A stretch of DNA of 64,000 nucleotides, from the NCBI RefSeq assembly GCF_000269965.1, contig NC_017219.1, positions 2,480,001 through 2,544,000 on the forward strand, given 5' to 3'. The notes under the pieces were generated by a model, which made no database searches, was not told the origin of the DNA, and saw only the letters and a list, made by a program, of their open reading frames with translations. The DNA is from Bifidobacterium longum subsp. infantis ATCC 15697 = JCM 1222 = DSM 20088. GTDB taxonomy: Bacteria; Actinomycetota; Actinomycetes; Actinomycetales; Bifidobacteriaceae. Positions 8,475 to 16,646 of the stretch are shown piece after piece. Within the stretch, counting starts at the first letter, position 1; each line of letters begins with the position of its first letter. The translations under genes were made by a program, and so were the position numbers.

Positions 8475-9698
8475 TTACAGCACACCGACGCAGACCGGTT
8501 CGGGCACCAAGTCCACTCCGAACGCGCTCTTGACTGCCTGCTGAACCGCGCGCGCCAAAGCTGCGATATCGGCCGCGCTCGCTCCCCCACGATTGGTCAA
8601 GGCCAGCGTGTGCTGCGTGGATAGACTGGCCGGCGCGTCCGCATCGACCTTATATCCCTTATGGCAGCCGGCATGGTCGATGAGCCAGGCAGCGGACGTC
8701 TTGGTGCCGGGAGTGCCGTCGGGCAGAGTCGCGTCAAACCTCGGCGCATCTTCGGGCAGGGCCGCCGCTTGGTCGGCGGTCAGAATCGGATTCATAAAGA
8801 ACGAGCCGCAGCTGTGGCGATTGTAGTCGGGAGCAGGCAGGCCGTCATCGCCAACGGGAATGCCGGCGGCCTCATTGAGGGAGGCCAGACGCTCCAGATC
8901 GGTCAGGATATTGGCCTCGTGCTTGGCGGTGGCCATGTCGGGCAAGGCGTAGCGAGTGGGGTCCTCAAGCATGCCTTTGGCGGCACGTACTGCGAGCACG
9001 GCTTTGCGGATGTCGGCGGTGGCCATACGGTCGCCCACTTCGACGCCGAGCGCTTTGGCGAGCTGTCCGTAACCTACCGTGCCTTCGGCCGAGTGGGTCA
9101 GGGCAAAGGTGACGGAGAGCACCACGTAACGTGGCGTCGGGAAGAATCGGTCGGCCGGCTGGCCGGGACCGGCGTACATGCTGGCCTTCAGTGCGGAGCA
9201 TCGATAGCCGAATCGAAGATCGGCTGGCGTGAGGTCGCGCGTGGTTTTGGTGTCTCGATCCCAGACTTCCACCGATTCGACCGAAGTGGCGACTTCCTGC
9301 CCGTAGGCGCCAATGTTCTGCACCACGGAAGCGCCGACTGTGCCGGGAATGCCGGACAGTCCCTCGACGCCCTCGAGCCCGAGCTCTACGGTGAAGGCCA
9401 CGAAATCATCCCAATTGGCACCGGCCTCGGCATTGACATGCACGGTGCGATCCTCGCCCTCTACCGGCGCGGCTTCGTCCGGCACGGTGATGAGGCGTCG
9501 GGCGTCTCGAACCACCACGCCGTCGAAAGGCCTATCGGAAACAAGCAGGTTGGACCCGCCACCGATGACGACCAGAGGCAGGCCTTTGGAATCGGCATCC
9601 TCCACGGCTTCGATGAGCCCCACGCGCGTGGTCGGCTCGATGAAATGGGCGATGGGTCCGCCCACGCCCATGGTGGTGATGTCTGCAAAGCTTGTCAT
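8475..9698 (-). CDS. murB: UDP-N-acetylenolpyruvoylglucosamine reductase
   Basis: 407 residues. The FAD-binding PCMH-type N-terminus reads TTMGVGGPIAHF...VIGGGSNLLVSD, GLSGIPGTVGASVVQNIGAYGQEV follows, and the C-terminal domain has CGSFFMNP with the catalytic Ser. MurB reduces enolpyruvyl-UDP-GlcNAc to UDP-MurNAc with NADPH in the cytosol. It is longer than the E. coli type, with extra residues in the C-terminal domain. The ATG at 9698 follows TAGGAAG. Confidence 0.95.
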   Translation of the reverse strand: MTSFADITTMGVGGPIAHFIEPTTRVGLIEAVEDADSKGLPLVVIGGGSNLLVSDRPFDGVVVRDARRLITVPDEAAPVEGEDRTVHVNAEAGANWDDFVAFTVELGLEGVEGLSGIPGTVGASVVQNIGAYGQEVATSVESVEVWDRDTKTTRDLTPADLRFGYRCSALKASMYAGPGQPADRFFPTPRYVVLSVTFALTHSAEGTVGYGQLAKALGVEVGDRMATADIRKAVLAVRAAKGMLEDPTRYALPDMATAKHEANILTDLERLASLNEAAGIPVGDDGLPAPDYNRHSCGSFFMNPILTADQAAALPEDAPRFDATLPDGTPGTKTSAAWLIDHAGCHKGYKVDADAPASLSTQHTLALTNRGGASAADIAALARAVQQAVKSAFGVDLVPEPVCVGVL

Positions 9699-9862
9699 GG
9701 CTTCCTATCTTAGTGGCGCAGGTGCGATATCGGGGCAATCATCAGCTGAAACGGCAGAACACCCGCGAGGGGTTCGTTCAGACGCGGGGTCTCTGCCGTT
9801 TCTCACGCGATGCGGATACTGATTCCGCACCCTGCCACTCGGCTCTGGAGTCAATACGCAAA

Positions 9863-9885
9863 AACCCGGCCGAATGGGCCGGGTT
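9863..9885 (-). terminator. Terminator of rpmG
   Basis: On the minus strand a 9-bp stem AACCCGGCC/GGCCGGGTT with a 5-nt loop is followed directly by TTTTGCG. It lies 24 bp after the rpmG stop. Confidence 0.8.
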
Positions 9886-9908
9886 GTGTAAAGCTGTGAT
9901 ACTTGCGA

Positions 9909-10076
9909 TCAACGAGTCTCGCGGTGCACGGTCTGCTTGCCGCAGCGCGGGCAGAACTTCTTGAGCTCAAGACGGTCGGGCGTGTTACGACGGTTCTTAG
10001 TCGTAATGTAGTTACGCTCCTTGCACTCGGTGCAGGCCAGCGTGATGCCCGGACGGATGTCGGCGCTCTTAGCCAT
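9909..10076 (-). CDS. rpmG: 50S ribosomal protein L33
   Basis: 55 residues, too short for many ORF cut-offs: starts [20 protein letters not shown] and ends [15 protein letters not shown]. Two CxxC pairs (CTEC, CPRC) mark the zinc-binding (C+) form of L33. Start ATG at 10076, stop TGA at 9909. It lies downstream of a tRNA cluster on the same strand, possibly on the same transcript, and ends at a strong hairpin. Confidence 0.95.
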   Translation of the reverse strand: MAKSADIRPGITLACTECKERNYITTKNRRNTPDRLELKKFCPRCGKQTVHRETR

Positions 10077-10137
10077 TGTCATTCACCTCTGTGTTCTTAG
10101 GTATAGTGCGCGCCCACCGGTTAGCAGGCGCGATTTG

Positions 10138-10211
10138 TAGCGAGGAAGAGGCTCGAACTCTTGACCTTACGATTATGAGTCGTACGCTCTAGCCAGCTGA
10201 GCTACCCCGCC
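10138..10211 (-). tRNA. tRNA-Met (anticodon CAU)
   Basis: The reverse complement begins GGCGGGGTAGCTCAGCTGG and ends with discriminator A. The anticodon loop ACTCATAAT gives CAU. The first acceptor pair is G-U and the T-arm is normal. It has no tRNA-fMet-type unpaired first base, so it is taken as elongator Met; a CAU tRNA for AUA codons after modification cannot be excluded. CCA is not encoded. Confidence 0.9.
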
Positions 10212-10215
10212 AGAG

Positions 10216-10287
<72 letters not shown>

Positions 10288-10288
10288 G

Positions 10289-10370
10289 TGGCGGATAGTG
10301 GATTCGAACCACTGAAGCACGAAGCGGCTGATTTACAGTCAGCTCCCTTTGACCGCTTGGGAAATCCGCC
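10289..10370 (-). tRNA. tRNA-Tyr (anticodon GUA)
   Basis: 82-nt class II tRNA with a long variable arm. Acceptor GGCGGAT pairs with ATCCGCC, discriminator A, anticodon loop CTGTAAA gives GUA. It is first in the Tyr-Thr-Met cluster. Confidence 0.95.
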
Positions 10371-10678
10371 AGTCTGTTTCCCGCCGCGGTGTTTGACCTC
10401 AACAGGCAACTTGGCTATATAATCACAAATTTTCCAGGTACGCAAATCAGCCCCTACGAAAACCTTGTTTTACCGCGGAATTCTGCGGTTTTATCGGCGT
10501 GTCTCACAGCGTGTTTTCAGGGTCCGCTTCGGCCCTGCAAACAGCCCCGACCAAGGCTGCACCCCGCACTTCACCCAATCATTTTTCTTATATTGTGCTC
10601 CAGAACCTTGCAATGGCGCGGTTTTCGAGCGGTGTCGCCTGTTTGCGGCGGCACAGCGCATGCTGGCATGCTGGGTGC
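10371..10678. other. Intergenic region with the tRNA promoter
   Basis: No gene seen. The minus strand carries GATTATATAGCC at about 10415-10430, a plausible -10 for the tRNA cluster; no convincing -35 was found. The right half may hold the promoter of the broken lyase gene that starts at 10679. A short hairpin (ACCGCGGAATTCTGCGGTT) is present near 10473. Confidence 0.4.
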
Positions 10679-11234
10679 ATGGCTTCTGATCTTGTACATC
10701 ACGGACAATCATTCGACGACCAGCCGCTCGGATTCGGCACGCTGGCCATTCACCTCGGTAACGGGGTCGACGCCGAAACCGGCGCGATCCGTCGCCCCAT
10801 CACGCTGGCGAACACCTACGCGCTGTGCCCTACGACCCCTCGGCCTTGGCGATTGACAAGCATCTCGAATCGCTGGATGTGGTGCGTTTCGTGGAGTACC
10901 CCGGTCTGGAATCGCACCCGCACCACGAGGTGGCGGTCAGCCAGCTGGTCCGCCCGGACTCCGGGTTCGGCGGCGTGCTGTCGTTCGGCCTCGACACCGA
11001 TCATGACGGGCACAACCGGTTCGTTTCCAAGCTCAATGTGATTACGTCGGCCGTGTCGCTCAGCCATGACGAATCGCCGATCGTGTTCCTCGGCGAGGAT
11101 GACGAGCGCCAATACCTGTGTACCCGTCTGAGTTCCACCGCGGCTTCTTCCGTCTGGCCGTGGGTCTGGAGGATACGGACGATTTGATTCGCGACATCGA
11201 TCACGCGCTGGTGGAGGCCGGATTCGAGGTGTGA
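10679..11234 (+). pseudogene. Broken Cys/Met-metabolism PLP enzyme (cystathionine gamma-synthase/methionine gamma-lyase type)
   Basis: Starts with ATG at 10679 (MASDLVHHGQSFDDQP... GAIRRPITLANTYAL), the typical head of trans-sulfuration PLP enzymes. It then jumps to the family's C-terminal part (KHLESLDVVRFVEYPGL, NVITSAVSLSHDESP) and ends FFRLAVGLED...VEAGFEV at 11234. The middle third, including the PLP Lys and cofactor-binding region, is missing. The frame changes near 10828 and again near 11130. About 185 codons remain of a usual 380-400, so it is not functional. Family assignment is from recognisable segments; exact substrate class is uncertain. Confidence 0.8.
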
Positions 11235-11349
11235 GACCGCATCGCGCGCACGATTTCGGCCTCTTCCGCCCTGCTGCCGCCGTCAGTGAGTCACAAGATG
11301 GCTCGGTGACGACGATGGCAGGGCTTTTACGTCGGCACAGGGACAATAC

Positions 11350-11456
11350 CTGGCGGTCTGCCGACGATGACGGCACTTATCGTCGGCAGACCGCCAGTTT
11401 TTGGACCGTCGCCGACACAAAACGCCGATTTGCCGTTGGTAATGGTCCAAAAACTG
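11350..11456. repeat. Nested perfect inverted repeats
   Basis: Arms 11350-11368 (CTGGCGGTCTGCCGACGAT) and 11379-11397 are perfect 19-bp reverse complements with a 10-nt loop. Immediately after, 11395-11407 (CAGTTTTTGGACC) pairs perfectly with 11444-11456. Within the wider 11235-11806 gap a third pair built on CCGACGCTG/CAGCGTCGG lies at about 11517-11551, and the words CGTCGGC/GCCGACG recur. No gene is seen in this gap; the function of the repeats is unknown. Confidence 0.7.
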
Positions 11457-11806
11457 GCCCGATAACGACACCAATGCGGCTCAGCATCGGCACATCGCCA
11501 TTTCGTGGCCCACTGCCGACGCTGGCCTCATGCCACGGCACTCAGCGTCGGTAGAGAGACAACCATTGGCACAGCGCGACGACACCACGAACCTGCGACA
11601 CGGAAAAAACAACATACCGTCGATCTACTGCCGTCTTGTGCAAAATGTCTTAAGCCGCTCGGCCAGATCGCCGACTAAGCCTCTTCCATAGGGACCCCAA
11701 TCCGTTACCCAGTGCAGATGCGGTGCAACGCCGAACTCAACTACGTTGCACGCATGCACCTTTATGCATAGCAGGCATGGCTGGGCGTTTGGTGGGATCG
11801 GTTTTC

Positions 11807-11829
11807 GGCTCCCCTCTCTGAGGGGAGCC
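11807..11829. repeat. Palindromic GGCTCCCCTC element, copy 1
   Basis: GGCTCCCCTC-TCT-GAGGGGAGCC, a perfect 10-bp stem. The same stem sequence recurs at 39357-39377 and 39397-39420, with decayed copies near 38056-38098 and 59149-59163, so it is a dispersed family rather than an ordinary terminator. Confidence 0.7.
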
Positions 11830-11850
11830 CCTTTCCGCCTGGCAAGAGAA

Positions 11851-11882
11851 AACCCCGACTGTCCGCGGGAACAGTCGGGGTT
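11851..11882 (-). terminator. groES terminator
   Basis: On the minus strand AACCCCGACTGT pairs with ACAGTCGGGGTT (12 bp, 8-nt loop) and is followed by TTCTCTT. It lies 24 bp past the groES stop. Confidence 0.85.
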
Positions 11883-11905
11883 GTTGAAGTTCGCTAGGCG
11901 ACTAA

Positions 11906-12199
11906 TCAGCCGAGGATGGCGAGAATGTCGCGGGCGCCGACGATGAGGTAGTCCTCACCCTCGTAGTGGACTTCGGTGCCGCCGTACTTGGAGTACAGCA
12001 CCTTGTCGCCGACCTTGACATCCATCGGGATGCGCTCGCCCTTGTCGTCACGACGGCCCGGGCCAACGGCCAGGACTTCACCCTGCTGCGGCTTCTCCTT
12101 GGCGTTGTCCGGAATATACAGACCGGAAGCGGTCTGGGTCTGGGCCTCGGCCTGCTTGACGATGATCTTGTCTTCCAACGGTGTGAGCTTAATCGACAC
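11906..12199 (-). CDS. groES: Co-chaperonin GroES (Cpn10)
   Basis: 97 residues. Starts at GTG 12199 with GAGGTGA upstream. It has the N-terminal [20 protein letters not shown] strand, the mobile-loop region [16 protein letters not shown], and the C-terminal [23 protein letters not shown]. It caps the GroEL ring in protein folding. groEL is not adjacent, as is usual in bifidobacteria. A CIRCE box lies about 115 bp upstream, so HrcA control is expected. Confidence 0.96.
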
Positions 12200-12312
12200 T
12201 GTGGGTCACCTCGTATCTACTTGTAGTTCGATAATGCCGCGCCAGAACGCCTCAAGAGGCTGACGATCACTTGCGTTGTCCCTTTGCGCTAGGACACATC
12301 GTAGCGCGATTA

Positions 12313-12339
12313 TTAGCACTCTGCCAACTCGAGTGCTAA
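12313..12339. promoter_or_regulatory. CIRCE operator (HrcA site)
   Basis: TTAGCACTC-N9-GAGTGCTAA is an exact match to the CIRCE consensus. It lies in the groES upstream region and should bind the heat-shock repressor HrcA, which is not encoded in this window. Confidence 0.95.
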
Positions 12340-12371
12340 CGCTGTGAGAGAAAATCGGCGAATCGCAACGC

Positions 12372-13808
12372 TCAGTTGCCGCGGCGGGCAAGAATGGAGT
12401 CCAAGCCTGCGCCCAACGAATCGGTGGTCGCCGCTGGCGCTTCGACGTCGGCACGCTCCTCGGATTCGTGGAATGCAGCTCGCTGGGCGGCGTTTGCAGC
12501 CTCGTCACCGGCGTCCGTAGCGACGTTCGTATCGGCATCATCGCGCTGCTCCGACTCAGTGTCTACAGCGTTTCCGGCGCCGACAGCCTTGCCCGCATCG
12601 GCGGCCTTGGCATCGTCCGCGGCCTTGACGGCTCGGGCCTCGTCAATCAACTTCTCCGCCACTGCGGGTTCGACAGGTTCCGCCTTGGACACCTGACGGG
12701 TCGACTTGATCTCCAAGCTCTCCGGAGCGTTGTCGGCGTTATGCTCTCCACCCAAAGTGAAGGAAATGAGATCCTGCGAGGTGGCCATATCGAAGACATC
12801 CAGTGCCCGGGCGGGGCGTACGCTGGCCAGTTCCGACGTAGCATCGGCAGCGGCATCGTCGCGCTCATCACGCTCGTCACGCACCGTAAGCGATGGTTCA
12901 ACTCGAGGGGCGACGGACTTATCCGACTTAGTCGACTTATCCGTGCGAGCGGAGGCATCGGGCGCGGCGGAAGATTCACTGGTTTCGGCAGCGGACTTAC
13001 GGTCAGCGGATTCATCGACCATAGCAGACGGTTCGGCGGCAGGCTTATCGGCGGCGGACTGTGCAGTATCAGACTTCTCAGACTGTTTGGCGTGCTCCGC
13101 CGCGGCCTGATATGCGGCGGCGGACTGACGCAACGCCTTGGCCTTGGCCTGCTCAATCTCGGCATCACGTAATGCGCAGCGAATCTGCCGTTGTTCCATG
13201 ACCTCGGTGACAGCATCCTCAATCTGCTCGGCAGGCGCAGTTACGGCCGCAACCGGTTCGGCCTTGTTCACGCGCTTGCTGTCCTTGGACTCGGCAGACG
13301 GTTTCTTGGACCAGCCCGTACCGCTATGGGTCCGCTCGTAGCGGACCACCTTGCGCTCCCATTGCCGGGCCTGGCGTGAGGCATTGGCTCCCAGCACCAG
13401 CAGCAGCAGCAACAGCACGAACGGAATAAGAGCAAGCAGCGGGCTGAAATGCAGGGGGAACGATACGGCAAACACCAACACGGTTATGGCAAGCAGGCAT
13501 ACGGCGAGAATCTGCCGGCGGCGGATGGCCGCGCGGCGCAGTTCCCGCACATGGGCGATGTGCTCAGGTGTCAGCCTCGCTGACGGTGTTGATGCTGGCA
13601 TTGCTGCCCCTTTCGCCTTATACGGCTTGATGTCTCCGAATCGTCTGCCGTTCTCTGCATCAACGATATGCAGAGAAGGCGAATAACGATCCTGCCGATG
13701 CTCGTCCACACGTTTCATGCCGTTGGCCGTACGTACGGGCAGCCATACAACGATAATAATCGCCACAATCACCAGCACGACGACAGTGCTCAGTGACTCA
13801 TAACCCAT
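12372..13808 (-). CDS. GlpR-like membrane protein (gephyrin-like receptor family), Ala-rich cytoplasmic tail
   Basis: 478 residues. An N-terminal membrane helix (about 5-25) is followed by a polar loop with RSPS/LHIV-type segments, two more helices (about 97-140), then a 300-residue Ala/Asp/Lys-rich disordered tail. Position next to RimJ, FTHF cyclo-ligase, FmdB and SAF genes matches the actinobacterial cluster in which this gene is GlpR, the membrane partner of the MoeA-like Glp protein in corynebacterial division. That family call rests on topology and context. No glp/moeA or galU is present here. The ATG at 13808 follows TATCCT by 7 nt, suggesting a leaderless mRNA. Confidence 0.6.
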   Translation of the reverse strand: MGYESLSTVVVLVIVAIIIVVWLPVRTANGMKRVDEHRQDRYSPSLHIVDAENGRRFGDIKPYKAKGAAMPASTPSARLTPEHIAHVRELRRAAIRRRQILAVCLLAITVLVFAVSFPLHFSPLLALIPFVLLLLLLVLGANASRQARQWERKVVRYERTHSGTGWSKKPSAESKDSKRVNKAEPVAAVTAPAEQIEDAVTEVMEQRQIRCALRDAEIEQAKAKALRQSAAAYQAAAEHAKQSEKSDTAQSAADKPAAEPSAMVDESADRKSAAETSESSAAPDASARTDKSTKSDKSVAPRVEPSLTVRDERDERDDAAADATSELASVRPARALDVFDMATSQDLISFTLGGEHNADNAPESLEIKSTRQVSKAEPVEPAVAEKLIDEARAVKAADDAKAADAGKAVGAGNAVDTESEQRDDADTNVATDAGDEAANAAQRAAFHESEERADVEAPAATTDSLGAGLDSILARRGN

Positions 13809-13888
13809 AGAGTCAAGGATAGGAGACGTACCGACGAACTGGGGCTTTCCGCCCGGGCGTGTCGGAGCGGAATTCTTCCGGTCGACGC

Positions 13889-14536
13889 TTATCTGGAACC
13901 GGCGGCGGCGAGTCTGGCGGCGAACCCTTGCCTCATATCTTCAGCCAACAGCGCAAACGTTACGTGATCGCGCCACTGGCCATTTACATACATATACCGC
14001 TCGCGCAGTCCCTCATGATGGGCTCCGACCTTACGCACCACAGCCAAAGAACGCGCATTATCCGGCAGAATGGCGATTTCCAGCCGATGCAACGCGGGCC
14101 CGAATGGGTCTCCGAGCGCCCAATCGGCAAGCATAGCCAGTGCCATCGGCGCGAATCCGTGGCCGGCGTACCGTTGATCGACCCAATAGCCAACCACGCC
14201 GGTACGCATGGCACCATACGCTATGGCGCCCAACGAAATCTGGCCGACGATACGCATCTGGTATTCGATGGCGAAGATCACGCCGACGCCATGCTGCTCG
14301 TTACGGCGCTGCCGCTGCACCCATTGATTGAATGTGATGGAGCCGCCACGCATCGGGTCACCGGATTCCCAAGGTGCCAGCCAGTCGTTGTTGCGCCAGC
14401 GCACTTCGTTCCAGCCGTCCTCATCATCCATGGTCAGGGGGCGCAGGACTATCGGAAAACCGGGATGGGTGAGACGTGGCGGGCGAATCTGGTGGTCCAG
14501 CTTGAACGCCTCTTTAATCGACTGGAAAACTGACAC
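13889..14536 (-). CDS. GNAT acetyltransferase, RimJ/RimL type
   Basis: About 215 residues from GTG 14536 (MSVFQSIKEAF). The GNAT fold shows IVLRPLTMDDEDGWNEVRW at the start, the acetyl-CoA segment GVVGYWVDQRYAGHGFAPMA, and the DNARSLAVVRKVGAHHEGLRERYM C-terminal signature of RimJ/RimL N-acetyltransferases. Its protein target is unknown. In-frame alternatives are ATG 14554 and GTG 14584; I prefer 14536 because TACAAT lies exactly 7 nt upstream and no start has a good ribosome site. It is divergent from the FTHF cyclo-ligase gene, as in related actinobacteria. Confidence 0.82.
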   Translation of the reverse strand: MSVFQSIKEAFKLDHQIRPPRLTHPGFPIVLRPLTMDDEDGWNEVRWRNNDWLAPWESGDPMRGGSITFNQWVQRQRRNEQHGVGVIFAIEYQMRIVGQISLGAIAYGAMRTGVVGYWVDQRYAGHGFAPMALAMLADWALGDPFGPALHRLEIAILPDNARSLAVVRKVGAHHEGLRERYMYVNGQWRDHVTFALLAEDMRQGFAARLAAAGSR

Positions 14537-14543
14537 GGCCCTT

Positions 14544-14612
14544 ATTGTAGCCATATGAAGGTCTTGCGCCGCTACCGTGGCCACTTTCGTTTTACGGTGG
14601 AAACACTAGACT
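14544..14612. promoter_or_regulatory. Divergent leaderless promoter pair
   Basis: The minus strand has TACAAT (14549 to 14544) seven nt before the RimJ-like GTG; the plus strand has TAGACT (14607-14612) seven nt before the FTHF cyclo-ligase ATG at 14620. Neither gene has a Shine-Dalgarno. This fits the actinobacterial TANNNT-N7-start pattern of leaderless transcripts. Confidence 0.55.
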
Positions 14613-14619
14613 GTGCGGT

Positions 14620-15360
14620 ATGAGCGAAGTGGGCAGTGGCATGAATATCGGCAGCGACTACAGCGGCACAGAGAAAACAGAGAAGACGGATAAAGCGACG
14701 CTGCGCCACCATATACTGTCTCGGCGCAAGCGCATTCCAGCGGAAGAATGCGGAGCGGCCGGTGAATTGCTGGTGCGACGGTTCCCAGCACACATGATTC
14801 AGGATGGTCCCACAGTGGCGGCATATGTGTCGATGGGTTCGGAAATCGAAACCCGGCCACTGTTGCGATGGCTGCTGGCCCATGGCTGCCACGTGTTGGT
14901 GCCACGGTTGGGGTCTGGGTTGGAAATTGGCTGGAGTGTGCTGGATTCATTGGAATCCTTGCGCTCGATGGATGCAGTGGGTGGCGCGAACAATGCCGGT
15001 AGCTGCAGCTCTCCCAGCACCGTCCATCACGGACCCGATGAGCCATCCTCTAGCACCGTCCATCACAGACCGGACGAGCCAACTGGCGCAGTTCTACCGC
15101 CCGAAGCGTTGGAGAAGGCCGATCTGGTCATCGCTCCGGCTTTGGCAGTGGACCCGCAGGGCAATCGTCTGGGGCGTGGTGCCGGCTGGTATGACCGGGC
15201 CTTGGCTCGCCGCAAGCCCGCATGTCCCCTGATTGCGGTGTGCTGGCCGTGGGAGGTGTTGGACACCGATTTGCCGGCCGAACCACATGATGTGCCGGCC
15301 GACGGAGTGCTGACGCCGGAGGGATACCGGCGACTTAGCTCATCGGGCCGGTTGAGCTGA
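14620..15360 (+). CDS. 5-formyltetrahydrofolate cyclo-ligase with duplicated insert
   Basis: 246 residues. The family's ATP/substrate residues are visible: KATLRHHILSRRKRI, VAAYVSMGSEIETRPLL, and the glycine-rich LGRGAGWYDRALA near the C-terminus. It converts 5-formyl-THF to 5,10-methenyl-THF with ATP. Relatives are about 190-200 residues; the surplus includes a Ser/His/Pro-rich insert at about 127-157, encoded by two tandem copies of a 36-bp unit (15016-15051 and 15052-15087; STVHHGPDEP then STVHHRPDEP). The first 25 residues are also a polar extension. Confidence 0.88.
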   Translation: MSEVGSGMNIGSDYSGTEKTEKTDKATLRHHILSRRKRIPAEECGAAGELLVRRFPAHMIQDGPTVAAYVSMGSEIETRPLLRWLLAHGCHVLVPRLGSGLEIGWSVLDSLESLRSMDAVGGANNAGSCSSPSTVHHGPDEPSSSTVHHRPDEPTGAVLPPEALEKADLVIAPALAVDPQGNRLGRGAGWYDRALARRKPACPLIAVCWPWEVLDTDLPAEPHDVPADGVLTPEGYRRLSSSGRLS

Positions 15361-15560
15361 CCGGCCGGCCAAGATGCTCGGCGCAAGCCAGACTGACCAA
15401 CCAGCCACGCACACTGGCCGATGGAACCAGAGTGGCAACAGCAAGCTGGCTAGTAAGACCGTAACGCCAATGTGTCAGGGCGGCGACTAGGATATGAACG
15501 GTTGCATGGCATGGTGTTGCACGCCATGCGCGAGAAATATGACTTTGTTGGAGGAATCCG

Positions 15561-15746
15561 TTGCCTACCTATCATTACCGTTGCAAGAACTGCGACTATG
15601 ACTTCACCGAACAGCAGTCGTTCAATGACGACCCGATTACCGTGTGCCCCAAGTGCTCGCAGGAGCAGGTGCACAAGGTGTATTCCGCCGTGCCGATTGA
15701 GTTCAAGGGTCACGGATTCTACCGCACCGACAAATCCGGCAAGTAA
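15561..15746 (+). CDS. FmdB-family zinc ribbon protein
   Basis: 61 residues starting at TTG 15561 with GGAGGAA eight nt upstream. MPTYHYRCKNCDYDF (Cys 8 and 11) and CPKCSQEQ (Cys 29 and 32) form the zinc ribbon; PIEFKGHGFYRTD is the typical FmdB tail. In mycobacteria the homologous small protein (Rv0991c) lies beside the same cyclo-ligase gene and has been described as a redox-regulated chaperone; that role here is inference. Confidence 0.92.
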   Translation: MPTYHYRCKNCDYDFTEQQSFNDDPITVCPKCSQEQVHKVYSAVPIEFKGHGFYRTDKSGK

Positions 15747-15925
15747 GGTCGGCTCCCCGTTTTCCCTCGGTAAAAGATGGTGTCGACGGCGGTATGCCGC
15801 GGATATTGGCACTACGGGCACTGTCTGTTGCACGGGTTTGAAGCGTTGTGGATAACTTGGCAAGCTAGAACCACATAGGTCGATTCAGCTTGCGCTTACG
15901 AAAAACTTCAGGTCATCATGGTTGC

Positions 15926-16552
15926 ATGGTGACCTTTTCGTTTATTAAGCCGCCTGCGCGCGGTTCATTGCGGCGACGGCGCATGGCGGATGCCTTGCGC
16001 CGACTTACTGCTGCGTTGTGCGTGGGACTCGCAGTGTTGTTTGGGCTTGAAGCCGTATTGGCCGTGGTAGAGACCGAGCCGATGGTGGTGGCCGCTCGTT
16101 CGATTCGACGGGGTGACATTATTCTGGCCGTCGACGTTCAGTTGGCTGCTATGCCGGTATCTGCGATAGGCCCGTCTTGGGCGGGCAATATTGAGGATGT
16201 GGTGGGCAAGGTGGCGCAAATCGATATCGAAGCAGCCGATCCCATTTCCACGCATATGGCCAGAGATGCGCCCGTAACACCGACCGGCACTACGGTGATT
16301 GAAGTCCGCTTGGCCAGTAGCGTCGACGATGTATTGGCCGGCGATCGGGTGAGACTGGTTTCCGCCGTCGGTTGCGAAGGTGCCGATTGCACGCTGGCCG
16401 AGAATGCCACGGTGATGAATGTCGGCAAACCGGATACGACTGGCGCATTGGGAGTCAACGACCGACTGGTGTCGTTCGCAATGCCACCGGAGGCCGCGGC
16501 CAAGGTTATGGAGCTGCAACAGGCCGGAGCGATTATGGCCGTTGTGCGCTAG
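15926..16552 (+). CDS. SAF-domain membrane protein (CpaB-like)
   Basis: 208 residues from the ATG at 15926; a TTG at 15890 would add 12. A basic N-terminus (RGSLRRRR) is followed by one membrane helix (about 29-47), then the SAF domain, VVAARSIRRGDIILAVDVQLAAMPVSAIG at about 54-82. The remainder resembles the RcpC/CpaB fold (EVRLASSVDDVLAGDRVRLVSAVGC), with one Cys pair (VGCEGADC). The actinobacterial cluster of FTHF ligase and FmdB ends with this gene in several genera. Role unknown, possibly periplasmic glycan or pilus-related. Confidence 0.8.
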   Translation: MVTFSFIKPPARGSLRRRRMADALRRLTAALCVGLAVLFGLEAVLAVVETEPMVVAARSIRRGDIILAVDVQLAAMPVSAIGPSWAGNIEDVVGKVAQIDIEAADPISTHMARDAPVTPTGTTVIEVRLASSVDDVLAGDRVRLVSAVGCEGADCTLAENATVMNVGKPDTTGALGVNDRLVSFAMPPEAAAKVMELQQAGAIMAVVR

Positions 16553-16579
16553 GAAGCGGAATCGGCCTTCGGCCGATGC

Positions 16580-16644
16580 TGTGTTTTCCTCAGCCGTAGG
16601 GCTGCGGAAAACACAGAGTTGGGGCGCACAGAGTGCGCCCCAAC
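16580..16644. terminator. Bidirectional double hairpin
   Basis: Two stems lie between convergent genes: TGTGTTTTCC (16580-16589) with GGAAAACACA (16606-16615), and GTTGGGGCGCAC (16618-16629) with GTGCGCCCCAAC (16633-16644, 3-nt loop). They can stop transcription from the SAF gene and from the 66-aa gene. Confidence 0.75.
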
Positions 16645-16646
16645 TT

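Noticed and set aside
10499..10678. Upstream extension of the broken lyase frame
   Set aside because: Sequence before the ATG at 10679 is unlike the enzyme family and contains promoter-like DNA.
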